Source of the DNA: Geobacillus subterraneus
GTDB taxonomy: Bacteria; Bacillota; Bacilli; Bacillales; Anoxybacillaceae
Assembly: GCF_001618685.1 (NCBI RefSeq)
Contig: NZ_CP014342.1
Coordinates: 992,001-1,056,000 of the forward strand
DNA length: 64,000 nt
Reading direction: 5' to 3'
Positions 29,355 through 39,286 of this stretch are shown here, one piece after another (the stretch's first letter is position 1; each line of letters starts with the position of its first letter). Below the pieces are notes generated by a model. It made no database searches, was not told the origin of the DNA, and worked only from the letters and a program-made list of their open reading frames with translations. A program made the translations under genes and the position numbers.

Positions 29355-30611
29355 ATGACACGTGTTGAACAAATCATTCGTCTAGTAGAAAACGGAAATG
29401 TTGACAAAGCGTTGGCGCTCGTGCCGAAAGTAAAAAAATATGGAAGCGACGAAGAGAAATATGCGCTTGCGGACTGTTTGTACGCATGGGGGATGCCGGA
29501 GGAGGCAAAAGGGATGCTTGAGGAGCTTGCCGCCCGCTATCCGGACGATGGCGACATCCGCCTGTTTTTAGCCGAAGTGTATACGGAACTTGAGGCTGAA
29601 GACGAAGCGCTTGCCCTTTTAGCCGAGGTCGGGGAGGATGATCCGCAGTTTGTCCGGGCGTGCCTGCTCGCCGCCGATTTATACGAAATGCAAGGACTGA
29701 CGGAAGTGAGCGAGCGAAAGCTGCGTCAGGCGTATAAAAAAGCGCCGGATGAGCCGATCGTCCAATTCGCCTTAGCGGAATTGTATTTTTCGCTCGGCGA
29801 ATATGCAAAAAGCGTGCCGTTTTATGAACAAGTGCAAAAGAATGCGCGCGAGCTGGCCGGCGTCCTCGTGGTGGAGCGGCTGGCCGAGGCGCTCAGCCGC
29901 TCCGGGGAGTTTGAGGCGGCACTTCCATATTATGAGGAAGCGCTCAACGAAAAAACGGACAGCCGGACATTGTTCGCCTACGGATTCACAGCCTTGCAGG
30001 CCGGCTACACGCAAACGGCCATCGACAAGCTCAGCGCCTTAAAAGAGCTCGATCCGGATTACGCCCCCCTTTACTTATATTTGGCAAAAGCCTATGAGCA
30101 GGAAGGACAGCTCCGAAAAAGCTACGAAACGGTGCTCGAAGGGATGAAAATCGATGAGTGGAATAAAGAGCTCCGCCTTTATGCCGGCAAATTGGCATTA
30201 AAGCTGAACAAACCGGCCGAAGCGGAAGAGCAGCTGAAAAAGGCGCTCGAGATCGATGGCGGCTACATTGAGGCACTTACCGTTTTATCAGCGCTTTGGC
30301 TTCACGAGCAGCGCTATGACGACGTGGTGGCGCTTTTGGAACAGGCGATGGCTGACGGTGAATACGATCCGCAGTTTGAATGGGATTTAGGGCGCGCCAA
30401 ACATCGGCTTGAGATGTATGGTGATGCATTAAATCATTACGCTGAGGCATATAATTTCTTTAAGAATAACGTCGATTTTCTCGAAGAGTACGGATATTTT
30501 CTCATCGAGGAAGGAAATCGGGCGGCAGCAAGAGAAATATTTCAACAAATCGTCGGTCTGGACCCGAGCCATACGGAGGCGGCCGAGATGCTGCTTGAGC
30601 TCGAGGAGTAG
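29355..30611 (+). CDS. ypiA: Tetratricopeptide repeat protein YpiA
   Basis: 418 aa, almost entirely TPR helices (for example ALADCLYAWGMPEEAKGML, FALAELYFSLGEYAKSVPFY, LYLAKAYEQEGQLRKSYET). It is cytosolic, acidic and without a signal. It is conserved next to ypiB. From family knowledge, the YpiB/ReoY and YpiA proteins have been linked to ClpCP-dependent turnover of MurA in Firmicutes; I regard that role as likely but unproven here. It probably acts as a protein-interaction scaffold. Confidence 0.9.
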   Translation: MTRVEQIIRLVENGNVDKALALVPKVKKYGSDEEKYALADCLYAWGMPEEAKGMLEELAARYPDDGDIRLFLAEVYTELEAEDEALALLAEVGEDDPQFVRACLLAADLYEMQGLTEVSERKLRQAYKKAPDEPIVQFALAELYFSLGEYAKSVPFYEQVQKNARELAGVLVVERLAEALSRSGEFEAALPYYEEALNEKTDSRTLFAYGFTALQAGYTQTAIDKLSALKELDPDYAPLYLYLAKAYEQEGQLRKSYETVLEGMKIDEWNKELRLYAGKLALKLNKPAEAEEQLKKALEIDGGYIEALTVLSALWLHEQRYDDVVALLEQAMADGEYDPQFEWDLGRAKHRLEMYGDALNHYAEAYNFFKNNVDFLEEYGYFLIEEGNRAAAREIFQQIVGLDPSHTEAAEMLLELEE

Positions 30612-30625
30612 GGGAGACGCGGTGA

Positions 30626-31201
<576 letters not shown>

Positions 31202-31202
31202 C

Positions 31203-31230
31203 ACCTTGCCCGCAGGCAAGGTTTTTCTTT
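31203..31230 (+). terminator. Terminator after ypiB
   Basis: ACCTTGCC / GGCAAGGT with loop CGCA, then TTTTCTTTT. Confidence 0.88.
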
Positions 31231-31287
31231 TGCCGAAAAATATGGTATCGTGATAAGGAACGAACTTTATGGCAAAGGGGAGTAACG

Positions 31288-31743
31288 ATGAAATGGACAA
31301 GCGGGGACGTCGCCACCTATGAAAAAGAGCGCGACTACATTGATACGGCACTCATTCCGCTTTTGCCGGTGGCCATCGGCCAAGGCGCGAGGCGGCTCGC
31401 TTCTGGAGGAGAGCTCGTCGGGCTCGTCGCCGCTGAGGTCGAGCGCCAGCTGAGGGGGCGCGTGTTTTTGTTGCCGCCATTTGTTTATTTTGCGGATGAA
31501 GGGCGGAGCCAGTTGCTAGAAAGGCTGACGAATTGGACAAACCGCCTCAGGCAGGAAGGGATGGACCATGTGTTTTATGTGACGTGCGATCGCGCGTGGC
31601 AAGAGGAGACGGAGGCCAGCCGCATTTGGCTCGTTCCGGCCGTTCCGCTCGAGAGCATGGGCGAGCCGTACAAGCATGAGCTCGTTCGCGAGCAGGCTGC
31701 TGAGCTTCTCCGCTTTTTTGTCAGCCGCTGGACGAAAGGATAG
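31288..31743 (+). CDS. ypiF: DUF2487 protein YpiF
   Basis: 151 aa, cytosolic. It is conserved upstream of qcrABC in Bacillaceae, with no known function. The sequence contains MKWTSGDVATYEKERDYIDT and FLLPPFVYFADEG. The ATG follows AAAGGGGAGTAACG. There is a 145-bp gap with its own promoter before qcrA. Confidence 0.85.
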   Translation: MKWTSGDVATYEKERDYIDTALIPLLPVAIGQGARRLASGGELVGLVAAEVERQLRGRVFLLPPFVYFADEGRSQLLERLTNWTNRLRQEGMDHVFYVTCDRAWQEETEASRIWLVPAVPLESMGEPYKHELVREQAAELLRFFVSRWTKG

Positions 31744-31779
31744 GCAAAGCAAAGTCTCGCGTTTTGCCGTTTTGTGATA

Positions 31780-31808
31780 TTGACCTTGTCCAGCAATTGA
31801 GCTATCAT
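31780..31808 (+). promoter_or_regulatory. Sigma-A promoter of qcrABC
   Basis: TTGACC, 17 bp, TATCAT, about 80 bp upstream of the qcrA start. Confidence 0.65.
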
Positions 31809-31888
31809 TAGAATGTCCTAGTTTTCCATATGTGTTATACATACAACTGTCCGGTGTGGACTTGACTTTGCATAGAGGGGGGAAGACG

Positions 31889-32398
31889 ATGAGCGACAAC
31901 AAACATCGCGTAACGAGACGTCAATTTTTAAACTACACGCTGACCGGGGTCGGCGGCTTTATGGCAGCAGGAATGCTTATGCCGATGCTCCGCTTCGCCT
32001 TTGACCCGATCTTGAGAGAGACGGCGGGCACAGAGATGGTCGCGGTGGCGGACGTCAAAGAAATCACGACCGAACCGAAGCGCTTCGACTTTAAAGTGAA
32101 GGTGAAAGACGCTTGGTACGAGTCGGAAGAACCGAGATCAGCTTGGGTGTACAAGGATGAAAAAGGGGACATTATCGCCCTGTCACCGGTTTGTAAACAC
32201 CTTGGCTGTACGGTCGACTGGAATACGGACAAAAACAATCCGAATCATTTCTTCTGTCCGTGCCACTACGGGCTTTATACGAAAGACGGCACGAACGTTC
32301 CGGGGACGCCGCCGCCAGCTCCGCTTGACCGCTACGAATTGGAAGTGAAAGACGGAAAGCTGTACTTAGGCAAGGCGAAACCACGAGGGGAGGCGTAA
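31889..32398 (+). CDS. qcrA: Menaquinol:cytochrome c reductase, Rieske iron-sulfur subunit
   Basis: 169 aa. The N-terminus has a twin-arginine-like RRQFLNY followed by a membrane anchor (GGFMAAGMLMPML). The 2Fe-2S ligands are in SPVCKHLGC and FFCPCHYGLY. It passes electrons from menaquinol to the cytochrome subunits outside the membrane. The ATG after AGAGGGGGGAAGACG fits B. subtilis QcrA (167 aa). First gene of qcrABC. Confidence 0.97.
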   Translation: MSDNKHRVTRRQFLNYTLTGVGGFMAAGMLMPMLRFAFDPILRETAGTEMVAVADVKEITTEPKRFDFKVKVKDAWYESEEPRSAWVYKDEKGDIIALSPVCKHLGCTVDWNTDKNNPNHFFCPCHYGLYTKDGTNVPGTPPPAPLDRYELEVKDGKLYLGKAKPRGEA

Positions 32399-32401
32399 TG
32401 C

Positions 32402-33076
<675 letters not shown>

Positions 33077-33126
33077 TCGGTCGGCTGGACGTTCTGAGGC
33101 GATAGAAAAAAGGAGGGAATCACGCA

Positions 33127-33891
33127 ATGCATCGCGGAAAAGGAATGAAATTTGTCGGCGATTCCCGTATTCCCGCGGTAAGAAAACCGAATATTCCGAA
33201 GGACTATTCAGAGTACCCCGGGAAAACGGAAGTGTTTTGGCCGAACTTCCTCTTGAAGGAATGGCTTGTCGGTTCGGTCTTTCTCGTCGGTTTTTTAAGC
33301 TTGACGGTCGCCCACCCGTCGCCGCTTGAGCGGATCGCCGACCCGACGGACACGACGTATATACCGCTGCCTGACTGGTATTTCTTGTTCTTATACCAAT
33401 TGCTCAAATATTCGTATGCATCCGGTCCGTATACGGTCATCGGTGCGATCGTCATGCCGGGGCTGGCGTTTGCTGCTTTGCTGCTGGCGCCGTTTTTGGA
33501 TCGCGGTCCGGAGCGCCGTCCGTGGAAGCGCCCGGTGGCAACCGGCATGATGTTGTTGGCGCTCGCTTCTATTGTTTATTTGACATGGGAAGCGGTCGTC
33601 ACACACGACTGGAAAAAAGCAGCTGAGCAAGGGAAAATTCGTGCGGAAGTGGAAATTGATACGAACGCGGAAGGCTATAAAATCGCCCAAGCGAACACAT
33701 GTATATCGTGTCACGGACAAAACTTGTCCGGCGGCGCCGGCCCGTCGCTCATCGGCACCGGCTTGACGCCGGAAGAGATCGCGAAGATCGCCAAAGAAGG
33801 GAAAGGCAGCATGCCAGGTGGCATTTTTAAAGGCACGGATGAAGAGCTGAAAAAAATGGCGGAATTCATCGCCGGCTTAAAAGCGGAATAA
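33127..33891 (+). CDS. qcrC: Menaquinol:cytochrome c reductase, fused subunit IV/cytochrome c
   Basis: 254 aa. The N-terminal two-thirds resembles subunit IV of b6f complexes, with the PEWY-like LPDWYFLFLYQLLKY and three membrane helices. A cytochrome c domain follows with one CISCH heme site at 192-196 and a methionine ligand in GSMPGG. This fusion is typical of Bacillus. The ATG follows AAAGGAGGGAATCACGCA. Confidence 0.97.
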   Translation: MHRGKGMKFVGDSRIPAVRKPNIPKDYSEYPGKTEVFWPNFLLKEWLVGSVFLVGFLSLTVAHPSPLERIADPTDTTYIPLPDWYFLFLYQLLKYSYASGPYTVIGAIVMPGLAFAALLLAPFLDRGPERRPWKRPVATGMMLLALASIVYLTWEAVVTHDWKKAAEQGKIRAEVEIDTNAEGYKIAQANTCISCHGQNLSGGAGPSLIGTGLTPEEIAKIAKEGKGSMPGGIFKGTDEELKKMAEFIAGLKAE

Positions 33892-33899
33892 TTCGTTCG

Positions 33900-33942
33900 G
33901 CACGGAAAAGCTGACTCGCGTTAGTCAGCTTTTTTCGTGCCA
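33900..33942 (+). terminator. Terminator after qcrC
   Basis: AAAAGCTGACT / AGTCAGCTTTTTT, extended by the outer pairing GGCACG/CGTGCC. The stem is long and the U-tract full. Confidence 0.92.
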
Positions 33943-33966
33943 ACATGAAACCGAGGCGAGGTGCAG

Positions 33967-34590
33967 ATGATGGCATGGCTTTATGCGCTGTTGGCTTCCC
34001 GGCCGGTTGTTTGGCTGCTCTTGTTCGTCAACGCGGCCGGCACCATCTATGGATATTATTGGTATCGTTATCAACTTGCCGATACGCCGCCCGTCTTTTT
34101 GCCGTTTGTTCCCGACAGCCCGACGGCGAGCCTTTTTTTTCTTGTCGTCCTTGTGGCATGGCTTTTCGGCAGGTCGGCGCCGCTTTTTGAAGCGTTGGCT
34201 TTGGTGACGCTTGTTAAGTATGGAATTTGGGCGGTCGTTATGAATGTGCTCGTTTGGCGCGTCACCGGCACGCTCGATTGGGCCGGGTGGATGCTGATCG
34301 TTTCGCACGGGGCGATGGCGATCGAAGGAATGCTGTACGCCCGGTTTTATCGATTCCGCTTCCTTCACCTTATGCTGGCGGCCGTGTGGACGCTGCATAA
34401 CGATGTCATCGACTACGTTTTTGGCATGATGCCGCGCTATAGTGTGCTGGCTGACTACGTCAACGAAATCGGCTATTTTACGTTTTGGTTGAGCATCGCA
34501 TCGATTGCCGCTGCGTATCAGCTTGGCGTCCGCCTCCGGCGCCAGCCGCTTCTGCCGGGCGGCATGTCTTTCCGGCAGGCATCAGAGTAG
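33967..34590 (+). CDS. ypjA: DUF1405 membrane protein YpjA
   Basis: 207 aa with about six membrane segments (LASRPVVWLLLFVNAAGTIYG, LFFLVVLVAWLF, LVTLVKYGIWAVVMNVLVW). The function is unknown. It is conserved just after qcrABC. Two adjacent ATGs and a GTG two codons earlier compete; the first ATG after GAGGCGAGGTGCAG was used. Confidence 0.85.
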   Translation: MMAWLYALLASRPVVWLLLFVNAAGTIYGYYWYRYQLADTPPVFLPFVPDSPTASLFFLVVLVAWLFGRSAPLFEALALVTLVKYGIWAVVMNVLVWRVTGTLDWAGWMLIVSHGAMAIEGMLYARFYRFRFLHLMLAAVWTLHNDVIDYVFGMMPRYSVLADYVNEIGYFTFWLSIASIAAAYQLGVRLRRQPLLPGGMSFRQASE

Positions 34591-34633
34591 AGCGTTGAAC
34601 ACAAGGAGGAACGTTGGGCGGCAGCTTTCTATT

Positions 34634-34869
34634 ATAGATGCAACGAAGAAGTTTAACATATCCTTGACGGAAAAGCGGTTTGTCCATTTTCGACTGTCGA
34701 AGGCAAGCCACAGGCTTGCCTCCGTCACGCCAAGGCGTGACGGAAGACCGAACAACCGCCTGCCCTAAAGACCCATATATGGGTCTTTAAGCGGCGTTGT
34801 TCGGTCCCCCGACAGTCGATCAGATACTCGGTAAAAGCTGCAAATGGTAAAGCTTCGAATTGCATCTAT
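34634..34869. other. Multi-branched palindromic element, candidate structured RNA or mobile-element relic
   Basis: Nested stems: ATAGATGCAA (34634-34643) with TTGCATCTAT (34860-34869), continued by CGAAG/CTTCG (34644-34648/34853-34857); CGACTGTCG (34691-34699) with CGACAGTCG (34810-34818); hairpin AGGCAAGCC/GGCTTGCCT (34701-34721); hairpin CCGTCACGCC/GGCGTGACGG (34722-34743); stem GACCGAACAAC/GTTGTTCGGTC (34746-34756/34796-34806) enclosing a perfect 24-bp palindrome at 34766-34789. Together they make a closed multi-way junction. No protein is encoded. Identity is unknown: a noncoding RNA, or a non-autonomous hairpin-ended element, are both possible. The rest of the 450-bp ypjA-ypjB gap shows nothing. 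Confidence 0.6.
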
Positions 34870-34995
34870 CCTGAAAATACCCGAACTTCAAAATGTGCAA
34901 GGTTTCAGAGTTCGACATAGCGGCATTTTCATCCCTTCGATGGTGACGAAATCTTTTTGTCATGGGAGTCTATATAGCAGTTGCTTGGTCTACTC

Positions 34996-35023
34996 TTGTC
35001 CACTCCTTCATACATTGTAATAG
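34996..35023 (+). promoter_or_regulatory. Weak promoter candidate for ypjB
   Basis: TTGTCC, 16 bp, TAATAG, 18 bp before the start codon of ypjB and overlapping the likely leader. Listed because no better promoter separates ypjB from the structured element. Confidence 0.3.
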
Positions 35024-35040
35024 TGAGTGAGGGAGGGACG

Positions 35041-35832
35041 ATGATGAAACGAATCGGGCTGGCCATGTTGTTATCGCTCGCCTTTTTATGGCCAGCGCTC
35101 GTTGGCGCGGCCGGACAAACGGATGATTGGAAACAGCTTGACGACATTTCCGACGAAGCGCTGCAATTGGCGAAAAATGAGCGGTTTGCCGAGGCAAAAG
35201 AAGTGCTTCTTTATTTTTCCGAGCGGTTTTTTGCCCTTGGGGCGAGAGAACGGTTGAAATCGGCTGACGAGCTGAGAGCGGTGACGGTGACGCACGAGCA
35301 GGCCGTAAAGGCCATGACGGCATCGATTCCCGTGGAAGACAAAATCGCTGCTCTCGCGCAATTCCGTCTTGTCGTTGACGCCGTCCAATCGACGCACCAA
35401 CCGCTTTGGACGGAGATGGAGCCGGCTGTCATGGAAGCGCTCGCCGCGATGGAAAAGGCGGCGGAACGCGGGGAGAGAGAGGCGTATGACGCTGCCCTTC
35501 GCCAGTTTATTGAGCGCTATACGTTAATTGAGCCGAGCTTGAAGATCGATGTGCCGCCAAAAGCGGCCAAAAAGGCCGACAGCCATCTTGAAGCGCTGCA
35601 GGCCGCCTCGTTTTGGCAGCTGGCCAAAAGCGAGCGACGCGAGCAGCTCGCCGCCGCTCGCCGCGATGTCGAAGCGCTGTTTGATGGAGTGAAAAAAGAT
35701 GAAGCCGATCCGTCGCTCATTTGGGTGATGATTTCGACCGGCGGAGTGATCGTGTTGACGCTGACATACGTCGGCTGGCGGAAATACAAAGGGGAAAAAG
35801 AAGAAAAACGGGCGCGGCAGCCGGAAGAATAG
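35041..35832 (+). CDS. ypjB: Sporulation-associated membrane protein YpjB
   Basis: 263 aa. A signal peptide (MMKRIGLAMLLSLAFLWPAL, cleavage near VGAAG) is followed by an extracytoplasmic helical region and a C-terminal membrane helix (LIWVMISTGGVIVLTLTYVGW) with a charged tail. It is therefore mostly outside the membrane. The B. subtilis family member has a mild sporulation phenotype as I recall. The start follows GAGGGAGGGACG. Confidence 0.85.
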   Translation: MMKRIGLAMLLSLAFLWPALVGAAGQTDDWKQLDDISDEALQLAKNERFAEAKEVLLYFSERFFALGARERLKSADELRAVTVTHEQAVKAMTASIPVEDKIAALAQFRLVVDAVQSTHQPLWTEMEPAVMEALAAMEKAAERGEREAYDAALRQFIERYTLIEPSLKIDVPPKAAKKADSHLEALQAASFWQLAKSERREQLAAARRDVEALFDGVKKDEADPSLIWVMISTGGVIVLTLTYVGWRKYKGEKEEKRARQPEE

Positions 35833-35848
35833 GCGCCGCCTCGCCTTT

Positions 35849-35881
35849 GGAGGGGGGACGGGTTTCCCCCTCCTTTTTATT
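35849..35881 (+). terminator. Terminator between ypjB and ypjC
   Basis: GGAGGGGG / CCCCCTCC, then TTTTTATT. It serves ypjB; the convergent ypjC ends 62 bp away. Confidence 0.88.
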
Positions 35882-35942
35882 GTCCGGCTGAATGGCATTA
35901 GGTAAACCGGACATGCGCCGCCCGTGCGGGCATCGTTGGCAG

Positions 35943-36815
35943 CTATGGCTCAAGCGGCCGCTTTTGTTCATCAAGCGTAAACCCTTCTCCAAGCACATCG
36001 TGCACATCGGTGACCGCGACAAAGGCGTGCGGGTCGACGGACATAATGACGTTTTTTAAGCGCGGCAGCTCGTTTTTGGCGACGACGCAATATAAGACAT
36101 CGCGGTCGCGCTTCGTATACGAACCGCGTCCTTTTAACACGGTGACGCCCCGTTCCATTTCTGTTAAAATGCGGTTGGCGATTTCTTCGCTTTGTTCAGA
36201 GATGATCGTCGCCCCTTTCGCTGCATAACCGCCTTCCTGCATAAAATCAATAACCCGCGCGGCGATAAAGACGGCGACTAACGTATACATCGCCTCGCGA
36301 TACGAAAGGTAAAGAAGAAGAGACAGTGTAATGACGGCGGCATCAAAGGCAAACATCGTTTTGCCCATGCTGATGCTTTTATATTTATAGACGAGACGGG
36401 CGATAATGTCGACGCCCCCGGTCGTGCCGCCGTAGCGGAAAATGATGCCGAGGCCGACGCCGATGAAAACGCCGGCGAACAGCGCCGCGAGCGTCATATC
36501 ATGCCGCAGCGGCATATGAATCATATAGCGTTGAAAAATGGATAAAAACATCGAAACAGCGACCGTGCCGAGTACGGTATAAAGAAACGTCTGGCGGCCG
36601 AGCAGCTTCCAGCCGATAAAAAAGAGCGGGATGTTAAGGGCCAGGTTGGTGATGGCCGGATCAAAACCGAACAAAAAATAAAGAAGAAGTGTAATGCCGG
36701 TAAAGCCGCCTTCTGCCAAATTGTTTTGCATATTGAAATGAACGAGCCCGAAGGCAAAAATAGCGGCGCCGAGCAAAATAAACAAACTGTTTTTCACCTT
36801 TAAGCCGAAAATCAT
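35943..36815 (-). CDS. ypjC: YitT family membrane protein YpjC
   Basis: 290 aa, as in B. subtilis. Five to six membrane segments (SLFILLGAAIFAFGLVHFN, GGFTGITLLLYFLFG, FIGVGLGIIFRYGGTTGG) precede a soluble C-terminal DUF2179 domain (RGVTVLKGRGSYTKRDRDV). The transported substrate, if any, is unknown. The ATG follows GGACGGAGGGACGAT on the minus strand. It is the only minus-strand gene in the first half of the window apart from ypzI. Confidence 0.88.
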   Translation of the reverse strand: MIFGLKVKNSLFILLGAAIFAFGLVHFNMQNNLAEGGFTGITLLLYFLFGFDPAITNLALNIPLFFIGWKLLGRQTFLYTVLGTVAVSMFLSIFQRYMIHMPLRHDMTLAALFAGVFIGVGLGIIFRYGGTTGGVDIIARLVYKYKSISMGKTMFAFDAAVITLSLLLYLSYREAMYTLVAVFIAARVIDFMQEGGYAAKGATIISEQSEEIANRILTEMERGVTVLKGRGSYTKRDRDVLYCVVAKNELPRLKNVIMSVDPHAFVAVTDVHDVLGEGFTLDEQKRPLEP

Positions 36816-36852
36816 ATCGTCCCTCCGTCCGCAAAAATAGTCGGCGTCCTTA

Positions 36853-36881
36853 ATTATAGAGGAACTTGTCTGCGCAGGCAA
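36853..36881 (-). promoter_or_regulatory. Sigma-A promoter of ypjC
   Basis: On the minus strand: TTGCCT, 17 bp, TATAAT (perfect -10), about 38 bp before the ypjC start. Confidence 0.75.
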
Positions 36882-36923
36882 TGATGGGCGAAAACGGACG
36901 GAATTGGCGGCCGACGAAAACAT

Positions 36924-36952
36924 TTGTCAAATGCGCCGCTTTTCGCTAACAT
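36924..36952 (+). promoter_or_regulatory. Sigma-A promoter of ypjD-dapB
   Basis: TTGTCA, 17 bp, TAACAT, ending 22 bp before the ypjD start; divergent from the ypjC promoter 43 bp away. Confidence 0.65.
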
Positions 36953-36974
36953 GGAAACAGGCGAGGTGATGGCC

Positions 36975-37310
36975 ATGCAGGAGAAAACGATGAAGCAGAT
37001 GCAACGCGAAGTGGACGAATATATCGGACAGTTTAAAGAAGGCTATTTCAGCCCGCTCGCCATGCTTGCGCGGTTGACGGAAGAGCTCGGCGAACTGGCG
37101 CGCGAGGTGAACCATTATTACGGGGAAAAGCCGAAAAAGGCGACGGAAAAAGAAAACACAGTGGAAGAAGAGCTGGGCGATCTGTTGTTTGTGCTCATTT
37201 GTTTCGCCAATTCGCTCGGCATTGATTTGCAGGCGGCGCACGACCGGGTGATGGACAAGTTCCGGACCCGCGACCGCGACCGCTGGACACGGAAGGAGGG
37301 TGCTGAATGA
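36975..37310 (+). CDS. ypjD: MazG-like nucleotide pyrophosphohydrolase
   Basis: 111 aa, equal to B. subtilis YpjD. It is an all-alpha NTP pyrophosphatase with the metal-binding pattern [11 protein letters not shown] and [12 protein letters not shown]. It probably hydrolyses noncanonical nucleotides. The ATG after GCGAGGTGATGGCC was chosen by length and homology. Its stop overlaps the dapB start. Confidence 0.88.
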   Translation: MQEKTMKQMQREVDEYIGQFKEGYFSPLAMLARLTEELGELAREVNHYYGEKPKKATEKENTVEEELGDLLFVLICFANSLGIDLQAAHDRVMDKFRTRDRDRWTRKEGAE

Positions 37311-38104
37311 CGATCCGCATCGTCATTGCCGGACCGCGCGGCCGCATGGGCCGCGAAGCGGTGGCGCTTGTGCAAAAAACCGAGCATTTTGAACTGGCCG
37401 CGGTCATTGACCGCCGCTATGACGGGCAACGTTTGGCTGACATCGGCGGGTTTGCCGGTGCCGACGCCCCGATTTATACCGATGCCGCCCGCTGTTTTGC
37501 CGAGGTGAAGCCGGATGTGCTCATCGATTTAACGACACCGGAAGTGGGAAAACGGCATGCGGAGCTGGCGCTGCGCCATGGCGTCCGCCCCGTCGTCGGC
37601 ACGACCGGGTTTACGCCGGAAGAGATCGAGCGGCTGACCGAGCTGGCCGAGGAAAAAGAGCTCGGCGCCATCATCGCGCCCAACTTTGCTGTCGGCGCGG
37701 TGTTGATGATGAAGTTTGCCCGCATGGCGGCAAAATATTTCACTGATGTGGAAATTATCGAACTGCATCATGACCAAAAGCTTGACGCTCCATCCGGAAC
37801 GGCGCTGAAAACGGCGCAGCTCATCGCTGAAGTGCGCCCATCGAAAAAACAAGGCCATCCGGATGAAAAAGAAACGCTCGCGGGCGCGCGCGGCGCCGCG
37901 TACGACGGCATTCCGATCCATAGCGTCCGTCTGCCGGGGTTTGTCGCCCATCAGGAAGTCATTTTCGGCGGCGATGGACAGACGCTGACGATCCGCCACG
38001 ATTCGCTTGACCGCCGCTCATTCATGTCCGGCGTGAAGCTGGCGGTGGAAACGGTCATGCATTTACATACGCTCGTCTACGGGCTTGAACATATTTTAGA
38101 ATAG
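37307..38104 (+). CDS. dapB: 4-hydroxy-tetrahydrodipicolinate reductase
   Basis: 265 aa. It reduces the dihydrodipicolinate precursor on the route to diaminopimelate, lysine and dipicolinate. The NAD(P) motif is [10 protein letters not shown] at 8-17; active-site residues lie in [15 protein letters not shown]. It is translationally coupled to ypjD (ATGA overlap). Confidence 0.97.
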   Translation: MTIRIVIAGPRGRMGREAVALVQKTEHFELAAVIDRRYDGQRLADIGGFAGADAPIYTDAARCFAEVKPDVLIDLTTPEVGKRHAELALRHGVRPVVGTTGFTPEEIERLTELAEEKELGAIIAPNFAVGAVLMMKFARMAAKYFTDVEIIELHHDQKLDAPSGTALKTAQLIAEVRPSKKQGHPDEKETLAGARGAAYDGIPIHSVRLPGFVAHQEVIFGGDGQTLTIRHDSLDRRSFMSGVKLAVETVMHLHTLVYGLEHILE

Positions 38105-38135
38105 CGCGGACTGCGCAAACGGGGGAGAGAACAAG

Positions 38136-38570
38136 ATGAAAATCGCGTTAATTGCCCATGACGAAAAAAAGGCGGAGATGGTCGCGTTTGCGACCGCCTA
38201 CGCGCCTGTTTTGGCAAACCATGAACTGTACGCCACCGGCACGACCGGCTTGCGCATTCAGGAGGCGACCGGCCTCGCCGTCCACCGCTTCCAGTCCGGA
38301 CCGTACGGGGGCGATCAGGAAATCGGAGCGATGATCGCCCGCAACGAGATGGACCTCGTCATTTTTTTCCGCGACCCGCTCACCGCCCAGCCGCATGAAC
38401 CGGACATCAGCGCCCTCATGCGCCTTTGCGACGTCTATGCGGTGCCGCTCGCGACGAACATCGGGACGGCGGAGCTGCTCATTCGCGGGTTGGAGCGCGG
38501 CGATTTGGCATGGCGCAACATCGTCCGCGGCCGGGCGAAAAGCGGGGAGGAAGAGGAAACAGAAAGGTGA
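38136..38570 (+). CDS. mgsA: Methylglyoxal synthase
   Basis: 144 aa. It converts dihydroxyacetone phosphate to methylglyoxal, a bypass under phosphate limitation. The phosphate-binding [12 protein letters not shown] and the [16 protein letters not shown] region with the catalytic aspartates are intact. The ribosome binding site is GGGGGAGAG. It lies just upstream of bacillithiol genes, and bacillithiol detoxifies methylglyoxal, so the linkage makes functional sense. Confidence 0.96.
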   Translation: MKIALIAHDEKKAEMVAFATAYAPVLANHELYATGTTGLRIQEATGLAVHRFQSGPYGGDQEIGAMIARNEMDLVIFFRDPLTAQPHEPDISALMRLCDVYAVPLATNIGTAELLIRGLERGDLAWRNIVRGRAKSGEEEETER

Positions 38571-38575
38571 CAGCG

Positions 38576-39286
38576 ATGGTGGAAACATGTGATCTATTGG
38601 CGTTTGGCGCCCATCCGGATGATGTCGAAATCGGCATGGGGGGGACGATTGCCAAATATGTGCGGCGCGGGTATCGCGCTGTCATTTGCGATTTGACGAA
38701 GGCGGAGCTGTCGTCCAACGGAACGGTCGATGAACGGCAGAAAGAGGCGGCCGAAGCGGCTCGCCGGCTTGGCGTATCGGAACGGCTGAATCTCGAACTC
38801 CCCGACCGCGGCCTTTCTGTTGAAGAGGAGGCGATTCGCCGCATCGTTGCAGTCATTCGCCGCTATCGGCCGCGGGTTGTATTCGCTCCGTACTGGGAGG
38901 ACCGCCATCCGGATCACGGGCAATGCGCCCGCCTTGTCGAGGAGGCGGTCTTTTCCGCCGGCATCCGCCGTTACGGTGCGGGGGAGCTTGGTGACGCCCA
39001 CCGCGTCCGCTCGGTGTATTACTATATGATCAATGCCTTTTGCCGCCCGCATGTTCTTATCGATATTAGCGAAACGGTGCATGACAAGCTGGCGAGCTTG
39101 CGCGCCTATGAAAGCCAGTTTGAAAAGCGGCCCGGATCGGTTGAGACGCCGCTGACAAACAACTACATTGAGATGATCGAAAGCCGCGAGCGCTGGTTCG
39201 GCCAGCAAATCGGCGCGGCATATGCCGAAGGGTTTTTGACAAAAACACCGATTCATCTTTTCGACTTATTTGAGGGAGCGCGATGA
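38576..39286 (+). CDS. bshB1: Bacillithiol biosynthesis deacetylase BshB1
   Basis: 236 aa, PIG-L/LmbE zinc deacetylase family. It removes the acetyl group from GlcNAc-malate. Zinc ligands are in AHPDDVEIG and DRHPDHGQ. The ATG after GAAAGGTGACAGCG was used; a GTG three codons upstream is possible. It overlaps bshA by 4 bp. Confidence 0.94.
   Translation: MVETCDLLAFGAHPDDVEIGMGGTIAKYVRRGYRAVICDLTKAELSSNGTVDERQKEAAEAARRLGVSERLNLELPDRGLSVEEEAIRRIVAVIRRYRPRVVFAPYWEDRHPDHGQCARLVEEAVFSAGIRRYGAGELGDAHRVRSVYYYMINAFCRPHVLIDISETVHDKLASLRAYESQFEKRPGSVETPLTNNYIEMIESRERWFGQQIGAAYAEGFLTKTPIHLFDLFEGAR

Noticed and set aside
36924-36974. Earlier start codons for ypjD
   Set aside because: The in-frame extension crosses the promoter TTGTCA-17-TAACAT and lacks homology; the chosen ATG gives the family length of 111 aa.
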